Of a DNA stretch of 64,000 bases, positions 28,008 to 37,262 are shown one piece after another; positions within the stretch are counted from its first letter, which is position 1; the number at the start of each line of letters is the position of its first letter. The notes beneath the pieces were generated by a model. That model saw only the letters and a list, made by a program, of their open reading frames with translations, was not told the DNA's origin and ran no database searches. The DNA comes from Chitinimonas viridis (lineage in GTDB: Bacteria > Pseudomonadota > Gammaproteobacteria > Burkholderiales > Chitinimonadaceae): the NCBI RefSeq assembly GCF_030409555.1, contig NZ_JAUFPU010000019.1:62001-126000 (forward strand). The letters run 5' to 3'. The position numbers were made by a program, and so were the translations under genes.

Positions 28008-29219
28008 ATGACTGCCACTCACACCCACATTGCCCATGCTGTCGCCGCATTGGGCGATGGCCCATTGTCTGAACCGGCACTGACCGCGCATATCCACCCC
28101 TTGTTCAAGCAGGTGCTGGCTCGAGACAGCCACGAGATCTACCTGGCCAATCACTCACTGGGCAGGCCACTGGATGCTACTGCGGCGGACATGGCGGAAG
28201 GCAGTGCTACCTGGTTTGAACAGCTGGATGATGCCTGGGGGCCATGGTGGTCAGAGATGGAAGCCTGGCGGGCGGCGACGGCCAATTTGCTGGGGGTGGC
28301 GCGTGGCGATTGCATCGTGCCCAAGACCAGCGCGGGCCAGGGTTTGCGGGCTGTGCTCAATAGCTACGCCGGCACCCCGCGCGTACTCAGCACCGAGGCC
28401 GAATTCGATTCCATAGACCATATCCTGAAACAGTATGCCGCCCAGGGGCGTGCCGAACTGCACTGGGTGGCACCGGATGCGCAAGGCCTGATACAGGTGG
28501 ATGAGCTGATCGCCAGGCTCGATGGCATGGATCTGGTGGTGGTGTCGCAGGTGTTCTTTGCCAGTGGGCAGGTCCTGCAGGATATTCCCCGCCTGATTGC
28601 TGCAGCCCATGCACGTGGCGTGCGGGTACTGCTTGATGTGTATCACGGCTATGGTGTGCTGCCGCTAGACCTGGCCTCGCTGGGCGTGGACTATGCGATC
28701 GCTGGCAGCTACAAGTATTTGCGTGGCGGGCCAGGCGTGTGCTGGCTGTATGTGTCGCCAACCATGCTGGATGCGGGCCACACCACACTGGATACTGGCT
28801 GGTTTGCCAAACGTGAGCCCTTTGCCTATCGGCGGCCCATGCCGCCAGAATTCGCTGCTGGTGGAGATGCCTGGCTGGAATCGACTTTCAATCCGCTAGG
28901 CTTTTATCAGGCCCGCGCAGGTCTGGCCTTGGTGACGGCAATGGGCGTGGCTAGGTTGAGGGCTTACTCCTTGCAGCAAAAGGGCTACCTGTCGGACCTG
29001 CTGAGCACCCATGGCATCCACCATTTTGGTGTGGGGGAGGAGGCTGGCGCCTTCATTACGATTCCTCATGCAGACCCGATGGCCTTGGCGAGCCAGCTCA
29101 AAACTGCCGGTATCAATGGCGATGCCCGCGCTGCTGGCTTGCGCCTGTGCCCGGATCTGCTGAATACCGAGGCGCAGATGCGACAGGCGGTGGAAGTGCT
29201 GGCGGCGATGGTGGGCTAA
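28008..29219 (+). CDS. kynU: Kynureninase-like PLP enzyme (class V aminotransferase fold)
   Basis: 403 aa. The PLP lysine is Lys236 in DYAIAGSYKYLRGGPG, very close to the kynureninase motif xYKYLNGGPG, and the aspartate-histidine pair lies in LLDVYHGYG. N-terminal IYLANHSLGRPLDATAADM matches the kynureninase substrate loop (YLDGNSLG). Kynureninase cleaves kynurenine to anthranilate and alanine. Overall it is diverged from the Pseudomonas enzyme, so a related substrate is possible. The start at 28008 has CGGAG upstream; a longer frame back to 27948 lacks similarity. Same strand as kynA. Confidence 0.78.
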   Translation: MTATHTHIAHAVAALGDGPLSEPALTAHIHPLFKQVLARDSHEIYLANHSLGRPLDATAADMAEGSATWFEQLDDAWGPWWSEMEAWRAATANLLGVARGDCIVPKTSAGQGLRAVLNSYAGTPRVLSTEAEFDSIDHILKQYAAQGRAELHWVAPDAQGLIQVDELIARLDGMDLVVVSQVFFASGQVLQDIPRLIAAAHARGVRVLLDVYHGYGVLPLDLASLGVDYAIAGSYKYLRGGPGVCWLYVSPTMLDAGHTTLDTGWFAKREPFAYRRPMPPEFAAGGDAWLESTFNPLGFYQARAGLALVTAMGVARLRAYSLQQKGYLSDLLSTHGIHHFGVGEEAGAFITIPHADPMALASQLKTAGINGDARAAGLRLCPDLLNTEAQMRQAVEVLAAMVG

Positions 29220-29358
29220 CGCCAACCTGGGCTGCCGTGTGCCAGTTCATGCTGGGCAGGTAGCTGTCGAGGATGTGAAGGGAGGGCGATTCGGTGTACA
29301 GTCGCCGACCCACATTTCGCATTGCCTGCCAGGGCGATGCCGCCTGGATTAAACCCCT

Positions 29359-30678
29359 ATGCTGGATGGATTGCGGCAGCGCCTGGATGCGGTAGGCCTG
29401 CCATTTCGAGCATTGCTGCTCAGCGATGCACTGATGCTACTGGCCATGATGGTGGCCCGCGTGGCGGTGCCCTGGTGGATAGTCCACGAGGGTGGCGCCG
29501 GCCATCTGGCTTTGTATGCGGTGGTGCAGGCGGTTGTCGCCTTTGTGTCCATGCCTTTGCTGTCGCCCTTGGGCGACCGCTACAGCAAGCGCCTGCTGAT
29601 TACCCTGGGTTTGTTGATCTTCGCGGCCGAAGGCGCGGTCCTGGCTACCCTGGCTACGCTGGGCATCTACCATCTCTGGCTGGTTATTGCGCTGGAAGCA
29701 CTGCCGGTGATCGCCATGTCGCTGATACTGCCGGCATCGCTCAGTATCGCGGCCGACTTGGTGCCGGCCGAACGCTTTGCCGACGCCTTGGCATTGCAGA
29801 AAAGTGCCCAGGCCTTTGGCCGTTTGATCGGGCCGGTGCTAGGGGGCACCGCGCTGGCGGTGTCTGGCACGGCTGCTGCATTGTGGCTGCACTGGGTGAT
29901 GGTGCTGGCTGCTGCCATGCTGGCCTGGCGTATTCCCAGCATTGCCAGACACCCTGGCGAAGGGGGCGCCAAGCGCTGGTGGCGGGACTTGCGGGCTGGC
30001 CTGCGCGCTACCTGGAGCATACCCATAGAGCGTGGGCGTATTGCGATTTCCTTTCTGGTCATGGTCTGCTTTACGCCTGCAGTGGGCATGCTGGTGCCCC
30101 TCAAGGTCCAGTCACTGGGCTTGTCGGGAGCCTGGCTGGGGGCCTGTGAGGCGGCTTTGTCGCTAGGTATGCTGGCAGGGGCGCTGGGTATTGCTGCCCG
30201 GCTGGCCGATTACCTGGGGCGCTATCGCGCTGCCATAGGCGGCATCATGCTGGAGGGGCTGGCACTGGCTTTGGCCGGATTTACCAGCAACCCCTACCTG
30301 CTGGTGATCTGCTATGCCGTAACCGGTGTCGGCCTGGCCATGGTCATGCTGGTGGGCCAGACGCATCGCATGCTGGCCATACCCGAGGATTTCCGTGCCC
30401 GCATCGTGGCCGTCAGCATGATGGTCATGCAGATCGCCGGTACCCTGGGGCCCGGTCTGGCCGGCATTGCGCTGACATCCATACCGGTGCGCGAGGTCTA
30501 TGTGGTGTTCGGCCTGGCTGAATTTGTCTTCGCCTTTGGTTATTTCCTGGTGCCGCGTTACCGCGAGTTCCTGGCGCTGGGCCATGAAGAGGTACGTGGC
30601 TGGTATGGGCGGCAGTTTCCCGGTGCTTTTCGGCGGGCCGAATCCGACGACGGATCACCCATGAGTGGCAAGCCCTAA
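29359..30678 (+). CDS. MFS transporter, copy 1
   Basis: 439-aa inner-membrane protein with about 12 hydrophobic helices. The loop 2-3 motif of the major facilitator superfamily is recognisable as LSPLGDRYSKRLLITLG. Arrangement resembles EntS/MFS_3-type exporters (ALALQKSAQAFGRLIGPVLGGTALAVSG). The C-terminal HEEVRGWYGRQFPGAF segment is shared with the next gene, so the pair is a tandem duplication. Substrate unknown; position after the kynureninase-like gene suggests an aromatic compound, which is inference. No strong ribosome-binding site precedes the ATG. Confidence 0.85.
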   Translation: MLDGLRQRLDAVGLPFRALLLSDALMLLAMMVARVAVPWWIVHEGGAGHLALYAVVQAVVAFVSMPLLSPLGDRYSKRLLITLGLLIFAAEGAVLATLATLGIYHLWLVIALEALPVIAMSLILPASLSIAADLVPAERFADALALQKSAQAFGRLIGPVLGGTALAVSGTAAALWLHWVMVLAAAMLAWRIPSIARHPGEGGAKRWWRDLRAGLRATWSIPIERGRIAISFLVMVCFTPAVGMLVPLKVQSLGLSGAWLGACEAALSLGMLAGALGIAARLADYLGRYRAAIGGIMLEGLALALAGFTSNPYLLVICYAVTGVGLAMVMLVGQTHRMLAIPEDFRARIVAVSMMVMQIAGTLGPGLAGIALTSIPVREVYVVFGLAEFVFAFGYFLVPRYREFLALGHEEVRGWYGRQFPGAFRRAESDDGSPMSGKP

Positions 30679-30746
30679 CACCCGAGTCTGCGCTTGTGCA
30701 AGCCCTGGGCCAGAGTGCGATGCTGGCGGGTATCAGGAGGTTGGGT

Positions 30747-32030
30747 ATGCTGGCGGCAAACAGACAACGCATGGCGGCATTGGGGAAACCGTTCCGGCTA
30801 CTGCTGGTGAGCGAGGTATTGACGGTGCTCTCCATGCTAGTGGGCCATATCGCCGTGATGTGGTGGGTGGCAGAGCAAGGCGGCGCCAAGGACCTAGCCA
30901 TCTATGGGGTGATGATGTCGGTCACCATCTTTGTTGCCATGCCGCTGCTGTCGCCGTTGAGCGATCGTCATCCCAAGCGCACCCTGTTGGGAAGCGGATT
31001 GATCGTGCTGACGGTCGAGACCCTGCTGCTGTCGCTTCTGGCGCAGTTCTGGCCCTATCAGCTCTGGGTTCTGATACCGCTGGAGATGGTTGCCGTGGTG
31101 GCCATCGCGGTCATGCAGCCCGCTGCGATGACCATCACCGCCGAGCTGGTAGGCAGTGAGCAGCTCGCAGATGCCCTCAGTCTGCAGAAGAGCGCCCAAT
31201 CCCTGGGTCGCATGCTGGGGCCGGCACTATCAGGCCTGGTGCTGGCTTGGTCTGGTGTACAGGCGGCATTGTGGCTGCATGTGGTGATGTTTGCCGTGGC
31301 TACCTGGGCGGCTTTCCGCATTCCAACCGGCAGCTACCAGGCAACAATACGGCAGCGCCATTGGGGGCGGGAGCTGCTTGCCGGCCTGCGGGCCAAGTGG
31401 GTGATACCGGTAGAACGCTATTGGACTGGGATGGCTTTCCTGACCATGCTGTTCTTTGGCCCGGCCATAGGCATATTGATTCCGCTGCGGGTGCAGTCGT
31501 TGTCGCTTTCGCCGGCCTGGTTGGGCGCCTGCGAGGCGGCGCTTTCTGCAGGCATGCTGCTGGGGGCCCTAGTGGCGGCACGTTGGGCTACCCAACGCTT
31601 TGGCCGCTATCGGGCCGCCGTGGGCGCGTTGATGGGGGAGGGCATGGCCCTGGGCCTGGTGGGTGTGCTGGATGTGCGCATAGCCTTGCCACTCTGCTTC
31701 TTTGCGACTGGCCTGTGCTTGTCGGTGGTGCAATTGGTGGGTCAGACCCACCGCCTGTTGGCCGTGCCCGAAGATTTTCGCGGGCGCTTCAGTTCCAGCA
31801 ACCTGATGGTCATGCATCTGGCCGGCACCCTGGGCCCGGCTATGTCGGGTTTGCTGCTGCTGCAGCATGGGGTGGCGGAAATCTATCTGGTATTCGGTGC
31901 CGGCCTGCTGCTGCTGGCAGCCTGCTATCCCTTGCTGCCGGGCTATCGCGCCTTTCTGTCGCTGGATCATGATACGGCGCGCAACTGGTATGGCCGCCAA
32001 TACCCACAGGCCTTCGAGGCCGGCAAATAG
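30747..32030 (+). CDS. MFS transporter, copy 2 (tandem paralogue)
   Basis: 427-aa paralogue of the preceding gene: LSPLSDRHPKRTLLGSG (MFS motif), DALSLQKSAQSLGRMLGPALSGLVLAWSG and the C-terminal HDTARNWYGRQYPQAFE line up along the whole length. The ATG at 30747 is preferred over a GTG at 30696 because AGGAGG (30735-30740) is six bases before it. Two adjacent, similar exporters might form a heteromeric or substrate-diversified pair; nothing in the sequence decides this. Confidence 0.85.
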   Translation: MLAANRQRMAALGKPFRLLLVSEVLTVLSMLVGHIAVMWWVAEQGGAKDLAIYGVMMSVTIFVAMPLLSPLSDRHPKRTLLGSGLIVLTVETLLLSLLAQFWPYQLWVLIPLEMVAVVAIAVMQPAAMTITAELVGSEQLADALSLQKSAQSLGRMLGPALSGLVLAWSGVQAALWLHVVMFAVATWAAFRIPTGSYQATIRQRHWGRELLAGLRAKWVIPVERYWTGMAFLTMLFFGPAIGILIPLRVQSLSLSPAWLGACEAALSAGMLLGALVAARWATQRFGRYRAAVGALMGEGMALGLVGVLDVRIALPLCFFATGLCLSVVQLVGQTHRLLAVPEDFRGRFSSSNLMVMHLAGTLGPAMSGLLLLQHGVAEIYLVFGAGLLLLAACYPLLPGYRAFLSLDHDTARNWYGRQYPQAFEAGK

Positions 32031-32097
32031 CCATGCGCGCTGCCTGGCCGAAGCCATTGCAGGATAGTGCAAGACCGCCAGCGCCAAGTCGGCAATC

Positions 32098-32949
32098 ATG
32101 ATGAGCATGCCTACCCTGTCTACCTCCACACTCTGCGCGCTTGCGGCCATCCTGCTCTGGGGTTCGCTTGCCTTGATCTCCGTTCGCCTCTCGAGCGTCC
32201 CGCCTTTTCTGCTGGTGGGAGTGGCGCTGTGCATAGGGGGCTTGTGCGGCCTGCCGCGCTGGCGCGACTGGCGCATACCCGGCAAGACCTTGTTGCTGGG
32301 CTGCTATGGCCTGTTCGGTTACCACTTCTGCCTGTTTCTGGCGCTACGCCATGCCCCAGCACTGGAGGCCAATCTCATCAACTATCTGTGGCCCTTGCTG
32401 ATCGTACTGCTCTCGCCGCTGATATTGCCCAATATGCGGCTGACTGGTCGGCATGTGCTGGGTGGGCTGCTGGGTTTGTCGGGCTGTGTGCTGATCGTGC
32501 TTGGCAAAGGCGTGGTATCGCTTGGCAGCCAGCACCTACTTGGCTATGTGCTGGCTGCCATTGCAGCGGTCATGTGGGCAACCTACTCCTTGCTGACACA
32601 GCGCGTACCGCCATTTCCTACCGGGGCGGTGGGGGGCTTTTGCATGGCATCGGGCTTGCTGTCATTGCTGGCGCATGCGGCACTGGAGCCGGCTTACCGG
32701 ATAGGGGCGACAGAATGGGCCTGGCTGGGTCTGCTGGGCCTGGGCCCCATGGGAGCGGCATTCTTTCTGTGGGATGCCGCACTGAAGCGGGGCGATGCCC
32801 GCGCAATCGGTACACTGGCCTATTTGACGCCACTCTTGTCCACCGGTCTGCTGGCGGCATTCGGCGGCGGCCAATTTGGCTGGCAGGCCGCTGTGGCCCT
32901 GTGTCTGATACTCGCCGGTGCCTGGCTGGGGAATCGCACTGCGGCATGA
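32098..32949 (+). CDS. EamA/DMT-family exporter (YddG-like)
   Basis: 283 aa with ten hydrophobic helices arranged as two five-helix EamA repeats (about 8-135 and 148-280). ALRHAPALEANLINYLWPLLIVLLSPL and AIGTLAYLTPLLSTGLLAAFGG are typical of the group that includes E. coli YddG, an aromatic amino-acid exporter. Together with kynA, kynU and the MFS pair, the strand-wise run suggests handling of tryptophan-derived compounds, though this is context only. An upstream ATG at 32098 and another at 32104 are both possible starts. Confidence 0.82.
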   Translation: MMSMPTLSTSTLCALAAILLWGSLALISVRLSSVPPFLLVGVALCIGGLCGLPRWRDWRIPGKTLLLGCYGLFGYHFCLFLALRHAPALEANLINYLWPLLIVLLSPLILPNMRLTGRHVLGGLLGLSGCVLIVLGKGVVSLGSQHLLGYVLAAIAAVMWATYSLLTQRVPPFPTGAVGGFCMASGLLSLLAHAALEPAYRIGATEWAWLGLLGLGPMGAAFFLWDAALKRGDARAIGTLAYLTPLLSTGLLAAFGGGQFGWQAAVALCLILAGAWLGNRTAA

Positions 32950-33031
32950 CTTGGGCGCCCGGTGCCCGGTATGATCTGTCCATTGTTCAACCGTGGGCAC
33001 CGCTGGTGTCCCGCCTACCGGAACCCTCCTT

Positions 33032-34492
33032 ATGTTCGACACCATGGAACAGCGCTTCCGGGCGCTGAAAACGCGCGCTGATTTTTGCGCCCTGCGCTAT
33101 GTGGAGGAAGACGGCGAAACGCTGGCCGTGCGCCAGGGCGTGGCTGAGCCACTGCGCCGCAGGCTGGATCGGGGCGCCATGATCACCGTGCTGCACAAGG
33201 GTGGTTACGGCTATGCCGCGACGGCCGATTGTTCCAGTGCCGGCTTGCAGGCTGCATTGGACAGGGCAACTGCCTGGGCGGAGGCCACGGCAGGCCATGC
33301 CGTGTACGACTACAGCCAGATACGCCTGCCCAAGCCCGAAGGGCGTTACCTGGGGCCGGGTGCCGAACAGGCACTGGACTGGAATCGCAAGGCTTTGCTG
33401 GATCTGCTGCTGGATGAATCTGCCGCTGCCAAGGCTGGCGATGAGCGTATTGTGGATTGGTCTGCCGAACTCTCCAGGCTGGCCGTACGGCAGCGCTATG
33501 TGACCATGGGGGGTGGTGCGGTGGAGCAGGCCTTCCAGATGCTGATACCTGGCCTCTCGGTCACTGCCTTTGCCGATGGTGAGTCGCAGACCCGTAGCCT
33601 GGGTGGTCAGTATGGCGGTATCTGCCGCCAGGGCGGCATGGAGATCGTGTCCGAGGCTGGCCTGCTGGGCGCTGGGCGCCGGGTGGCGGATGAGGCGCTG
33701 GAACTGCTGGCAGCACCTAACTGCCCCAGCGGCACCATGGATCTGCTGCTGATGCCCGAGCAGATGATGCTGCAGATACACGAGAGCATAGGCCATCCGC
33801 TGGAACTGGATCGCATACTGGGTGACGAGCGGAATTACGCCGGCACCAGCTTTGTGACCCTCGATATGTTCGGTCACTACCAGTACGGCTCCCCCTTGCT
33901 CAACGTCACCTACGACCCACGCCAGCGCAATGAGTTTGCCGCCTATGGCTGGGACGACGATGGTGCGGTGGCTGACAAGGTCTGGCTGATCGCCGATGGT
34001 GTGTTGCAGAAACCGCTGGGGGGCGAGATATCGCAAGCACGCGCCCGCGCTGCTGGTTTTGATATCGGCGGTGTGGCCAATAGCCGCGCCTGCAACTGGA
34101 ACCGTCCGCCCATAGACCGCATGGCCAATCTCAATATCGAGCCGGGCGACAAGCGCATGGATGAACTGGTGGCGGGCATAGAGCGTGGCGTGCTGATGAA
34201 CACCAATGTGAGCTGGTCCATCGACGACTCGCGCAACAAGTTCCAGTTCAGCTGCGAGTACGGCAGGCTGATAGAGAACGGTGAACTCAAGGGCGTGGTG
34301 AAGAACCCAGGCTATCGCGGGATATCGGCCACCTTCTGGCGATCGCTCAAGGCTGTCGGCAATGCCGCGACCCTTGATGTGATGGGCACGCCTAGTTGCG
34401 GCAAGGGCGAACCCAACCAGGCCGTGCGTGTGGGCCATGCCTCGCCCGCCTGTGTCTTTGCCGATGTGGATGTATTTGGAGGAGAAGCCTGA
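33032..34492 (+). CDS. tldD: TldD metalloprotease subunit
   Basis: 486 aa. The unusual zinc site HExxxH is at His250-Glu251-...-His255 (MLQIHESIGHPLELDRILGDE), and the conserved NYAGTSFV and NVTYDP segments follow. TldD and TldE form a heterodimeric zinc peptidase that trims unstructured or modified peptides (for example microcin B17 and CcdA in E. coli). The ATG at 33032 matches family starts; the open frame reaches back to 32993 without similarity. Its TGA shares a base with the ATG of the next gene. Confidence 0.94.
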   Translation: MFDTMEQRFRALKTRADFCALRYVEEDGETLAVRQGVAEPLRRRLDRGAMITVLHKGGYGYAATADCSSAGLQAALDRATAWAEATAGHAVYDYSQIRLPKPEGRYLGPGAEQALDWNRKALLDLLLDESAAAKAGDERIVDWSAELSRLAVRQRYVTMGGGAVEQAFQMLIPGLSVTAFADGESQTRSLGGQYGGICRQGGMEIVSEAGLLGAGRRVADEALELLAAPNCPSGTMDLLLMPEQMMLQIHESIGHPLELDRILGDERNYAGTSFVTLDMFGHYQYGSPLLNVTYDPRQRNEFAAYGWDDDGAVADKVWLIADGVLQKPLGGEISQARARAAGFDIGGVANSRACNWNRPPIDRMANLNIEPGDKRMDELVAGIERGVLMNTNVSWSIDDSRNKFQFSCEYGRLIENGELKGVVKNPGYRGISATFWRSLKAVGNAATLDVMGTPSCGKGEPNQAVRVGHASPACVFADVDVFGGEA

Positions 34493-35811
34493 TGCGGGCG
34501 CATTTTTCCCGGTTGGCAGAGCATCTGCGCAGCCAGTTGCAGGCCGGTGAGGCCTTTACCTTGTGGCTGTCGGCTGAACGTACCGATTTTGTTCGCTTCA
34601 ACCACGGCAAGGTAAGGCAGGCCGGCCAGGTCGCGCAATCCTACCTCGATATCAAGCTGGTACAGGGCGAGAAGCACGTCAGCCAGAATCTGTCGCTGGC
34701 TGGCAATGACGATGATCTGCCCCTGATCGACCGCATTCTGATAGAACTACGCGCAGCCCTGCAGGATGTGGCAGACGACCCTTATATGCTGCTCAACGCG
34801 GTGCCACAGAGTAGTGAACGGCTGGATGCCACGGCACTGCCGCCTAGCGAAACCATGGTGGCGGATATACTGGCCGCTGCGGCGGGCGTGGATCTGGTCG
34901 GCATATTGGCCGCAGGCCCGGTGCAATATGGCTTTGCCAATAGCCAGGGCCAGCTCAATTGGCAGGAGACCGTCAGCTGGAACTTCGACTGGAGCCTGTA
35001 CGCCCATGGCGACAAGGCGGTAAAGCGGGGCTCGGCCGGCAAGGTGTGGTCCAGTGAGCAGCTGCGGACTGAAATTGCCGAGGCGCGTGAGCAGCTGGCG
35101 CTGCTGAAGCGCCCGGTCAAGACTTTGGCCCCAGGCAGCTACCGCGCCTACTTTACCCCAGCCGCGTTGGCTGAGCTGATGTCCATGCTGAACTGGGGTG
35201 GGTATTCCGAGAAGCAGCTACGCGCCAAGCGCAGCCCCTTGCTCAAGCTGGCCGATGGCGAACTCAGCTTCTCGCCCATGCTGACGGTAACCGAAGATAC
35301 CTTGCAGGGATTGGCGCCAGCATTCCAGGCCGAAGGCTTTATCAAGCCCGACAGCGTGCCGTTGATCAGCGCAGGCAAGTACGCCGGCAGCCTGGTCAGC
35401 CCGCGCACCGCCAAGGAATACGGTATCGCCGGCAACGGTGCAGGCGCGTGGGAGAGCAGTGAATCGCTGGACGTGGCGGCCGGCAGCCTGCCCCATCGGG
35501 ACGTGCTGAAGGCGCTGGGGACGGGGCTGTATGTCTCCAACCTGTGGTACCTGAACTTCTCGGATCGCATGGCCGGCCGTGTCACAGGCATGACACGTTT
35601 TGCCACTTTCTGGGTGGAGAATGGCGAAATCGTGGCGCCGCTCAATGTCATGCGCTTTGATGATTCGATTTACCGCCTGCTGGGCAGCGAACTGGAAGCA
35701 TTGACGTTAGAGCGTGAGCTGCTGGCCGACCCAGGCAGCTATGGTGCGCGTTCCAGCGCCAGTGCCCGTTTGCCTGGTGCCTTGGTACGGGCGGTAAATC
35801 TGGTGCTGTAA
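34492..35811 (+). CDS. tldE: TldE/PmbA subunit
   Basis: 439-aa partner of TldD. It has the TldE/PmbA fold but no HExxxH, as expected for the non-catalytic subunit. Recognisable segments are ERTDFVRFNHGKVRQAGQV (N-terminal hairpin), GPVQYGFANSQGQLNW, PGSYRAYFTPAALAELMSML and the C-terminal LYVSNLWYLNFSDRMAGRVTGMTRFATFWVENGEI. GGAGGAG lies in the last codons of tldD just before the ATG, so translation is coupled. Confidence 0.92.
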   Translation: MRAHFSRLAEHLRSQLQAGEAFTLWLSAERTDFVRFNHGKVRQAGQVAQSYLDIKLVQGEKHVSQNLSLAGNDDDLPLIDRILIELRAALQDVADDPYMLLNAVPQSSERLDATALPPSETMVADILAAAAGVDLVGILAAGPVQYGFANSQGQLNWQETVSWNFDWSLYAHGDKAVKRGSAGKVWSSEQLRTEIAEAREQLALLKRPVKTLAPGSYRAYFTPAALAELMSMLNWGGYSEKQLRAKRSPLLKLADGELSFSPMLTVTEDTLQGLAPAFQAEGFIKPDSVPLISAGKYAGSLVSPRTAKEYGIAGNGAGAWESSESLDVAAGSLPHRDVLKALGTGLYVSNLWYLNFSDRMAGRVTGMTRFATFWVENGEIVAPLNVMRFDDSIYRLLGSELEALTLERELLADPGSYGARSSASARLPGALVRAVNLVL

Positions 35812-35882
35812 GGCTCTGGTACTGTAAGGCCGATCAACACAGTACGACCAACTTGCGTCAACCCATTGTCCGGGAGCACAGC

Positions 35883-36416
35883 ATGACACAGCAAATCGCC
35901 ACACTGGCCGGAGGGTGCTTCTGGTGCCTGGACGGGGTATACAGCCGCTTGCGCGGGGTGTTGCGCGTGGTGTCGGGCTATATGGGTGGGCATACCGACA
36001 ATCCCAGCTACAAGCAGATCTGCAATGGCGGCACCGGCCACGCCGAAGTCGTGCAAGTGCATTACGATCCATCGCTTATTAGCTATGCCGACCTGCTTGA
36101 GGTCTTCTTTGTCATCCACGATCCGACAACCTTGAACCGGCAGGGCAATGACGTGGGAACGCAGTATCGGTCGGCGATTTTTTACCATGATGCCGAGCAG
36201 GAGCAGCAAGCCAGGGCGGCCATTGCAGCCTTGGCACGCGATGGCGATCTGGCCGGGCCTATCGTTACAGAGCTGGTTCCTGTCACCACCCTGTGGCCGG
36301 CCGAGGCCTACCATCAAGGGTATTTTGACGCCAACCCCTATCAGCCCTACTGCATGGCGGTGGTGGCACCTAAGGTGCGCAAGGCGATGGAAAAATTCAA
36401 ACCACTTACGAAATGA
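35883..36416 (+). CDS. msrA: Peptide methionine sulfoxide reductase MsrA
   Basis: 177 aa. The catalytic GCFWC motif is at residues 11-15 (nucleophile Cys12, and Cys15 follows). SGYMGG, GHAEVVQVHYDP and YRSAIFYHDAEQ are family signatures. It reduces methionine-S-sulfoxide in proteins using thioredoxin. Only one downstream cysteine (PYQPYCMAV) could recycle the disulfide, as in many short MsrA forms. A GGGAG sequence precedes the ATG at 35883. It ends before a strong bidirectional terminator. Confidence 0.95.
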   Translation: MTQQIATLAGGCFWCLDGVYSRLRGVLRVVSGYMGGHTDNPSYKQICNGGTGHAEVVQVHYDPSLISYADLLEVFFVIHDPTTLNRQGNDVGTQYRSAIFYHDAEQEQQARAAIAALARDGDLAGPIVTELVPVTTLWPAEAYHQGYFDANPYQPYCMAVVAPKVRKAMEKFKPLTK

Positions 36417-36530
36417 GTAGGGTAAGGTGAATTTTCGGTGTGCCATGGCATCACTGTATTTCGACCACGACAGGGGCGCAGATTGGCGGGTGCTGGCTAG
36501 CCCGCAGGCCGTGAACTGCCGCTGTAGCTG

Positions 36531-36561
36531 AAACAAAGGGCGCTTCGGGCGCCCTTTGTTT
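36531..36561. terminator. Bidirectional terminator between msrA and the secreted unknown
   Basis: A 13-bp perfect stem AAACAAAGGGCGC / GCGCCCTTTGTTT with loop TTCGG. The hairpin overlaps the stop codon of the minus-strand gene at 36560 and follows msrA by 115 bases. Confidence 0.88.
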
Positions 36562-37051
36562 ATTGCTGGATGGGCGGTGGGGCGATCATTGGCCGGGTAG
36601 AGAGTGCAGAGTACATGCGGCCTAGGGCATAGGGGCGGGCCATGGCGTGGTTGCCGCTGAGTACTCGCAGCAGCAGGCCTTCCTTGGCATCTTGGGCGAC
36701 GACCACGGGCTGGCTGATGGTGCGGGTGTCCTTGGCCCAGACGACCGGGCCGGTGGTAAGGAGTACGCCATCGATATACAGGCCGAAACAGCGGTTTATC
36801 ATTTCCTTGTCGGCCTTGCTGGCCTTGAAGCGCTTGGGGTCGATGACCATTTGCAGCGTTTCGGTTGACCAGGTCAGTACATCAGATTCGCCCAGCACCA
36901 GCTTGGGTGGCTTCTGGCCCATTAGCAGCGGATCTTGCTGGCAATTGAGGGCTTCCTTGGGCAGTGGGCTGCCGAAGCGCAGTTGCAGGCGATCGGCCTG
37001 GGCCTGGCTAGCCAGGACGAGCAGCAAGCAGAGTGGGGCAAGGTGTTTCAT
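36560..37051 (-). CDS. Secreted protein of unknown function
   Basis: 163 aa with a signal peptide (MKHLAPLCLLLVLASQAQA, cleaved before DRL). The mature part has two cysteines that could pair (LNCQQDP and NRCFGLY) and ends in a proline-rich MIAPPPIQQ tail. I do not recognise the family. It lies 211 bases after the VIT-domain gene on the same strand, so a functional link to that envelope protein is possible but unproven. Confidence 0.7.
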   Translation of the reverse strand: MKHLAPLCLLLVLASQAQADRLQLRFGSPLPKEALNCQQDPLLMGQKPPKLVLGESDVLTWSTETLQMVIDPKRFKASKADKEMINRCFGLYIDGVLLTTGPVVWAKDTRTISQPVVVAQDAKEGLLLRVLSGNHAMARPYALGRMYSALSTRPMIAPPPIQQ

Positions 37052-37212
37052 GTGGATGGGCTTGTCTGTATTGGTTGTGTTGTCTTGGGCATTACGCTCG
37101 AACAGGCTGCTTCAGCAGCCTTGTGCGATCACAATGCGGTGTTGCATCTATCGGCTAGCACTTGGCGGCCACGTACTGGCTACGCTGACAGCGACCTTAT
37201 GAGACCAAGTGC

Positions 37213-37248
37213 CGCTGAATCCGGCTAGTTGCGACTCTACCCGGATTC
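37213..37248. repeat. 11-bp inverted repeat downstream of the VIT gene
   Basis: GCTGAATCCGG and CCGGATTCAGC surround a 13-base loop. It follows the VIT gene stop (37263, minus strand) by about 15 bases, so it could be a terminator, but the T-run is absent. An outer GCACTTGG/CCAAGTGC pair lies at 37158-37210. Confidence 0.45.
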
Positions 37249-37262
37249 AGCTTGATTGTGGC

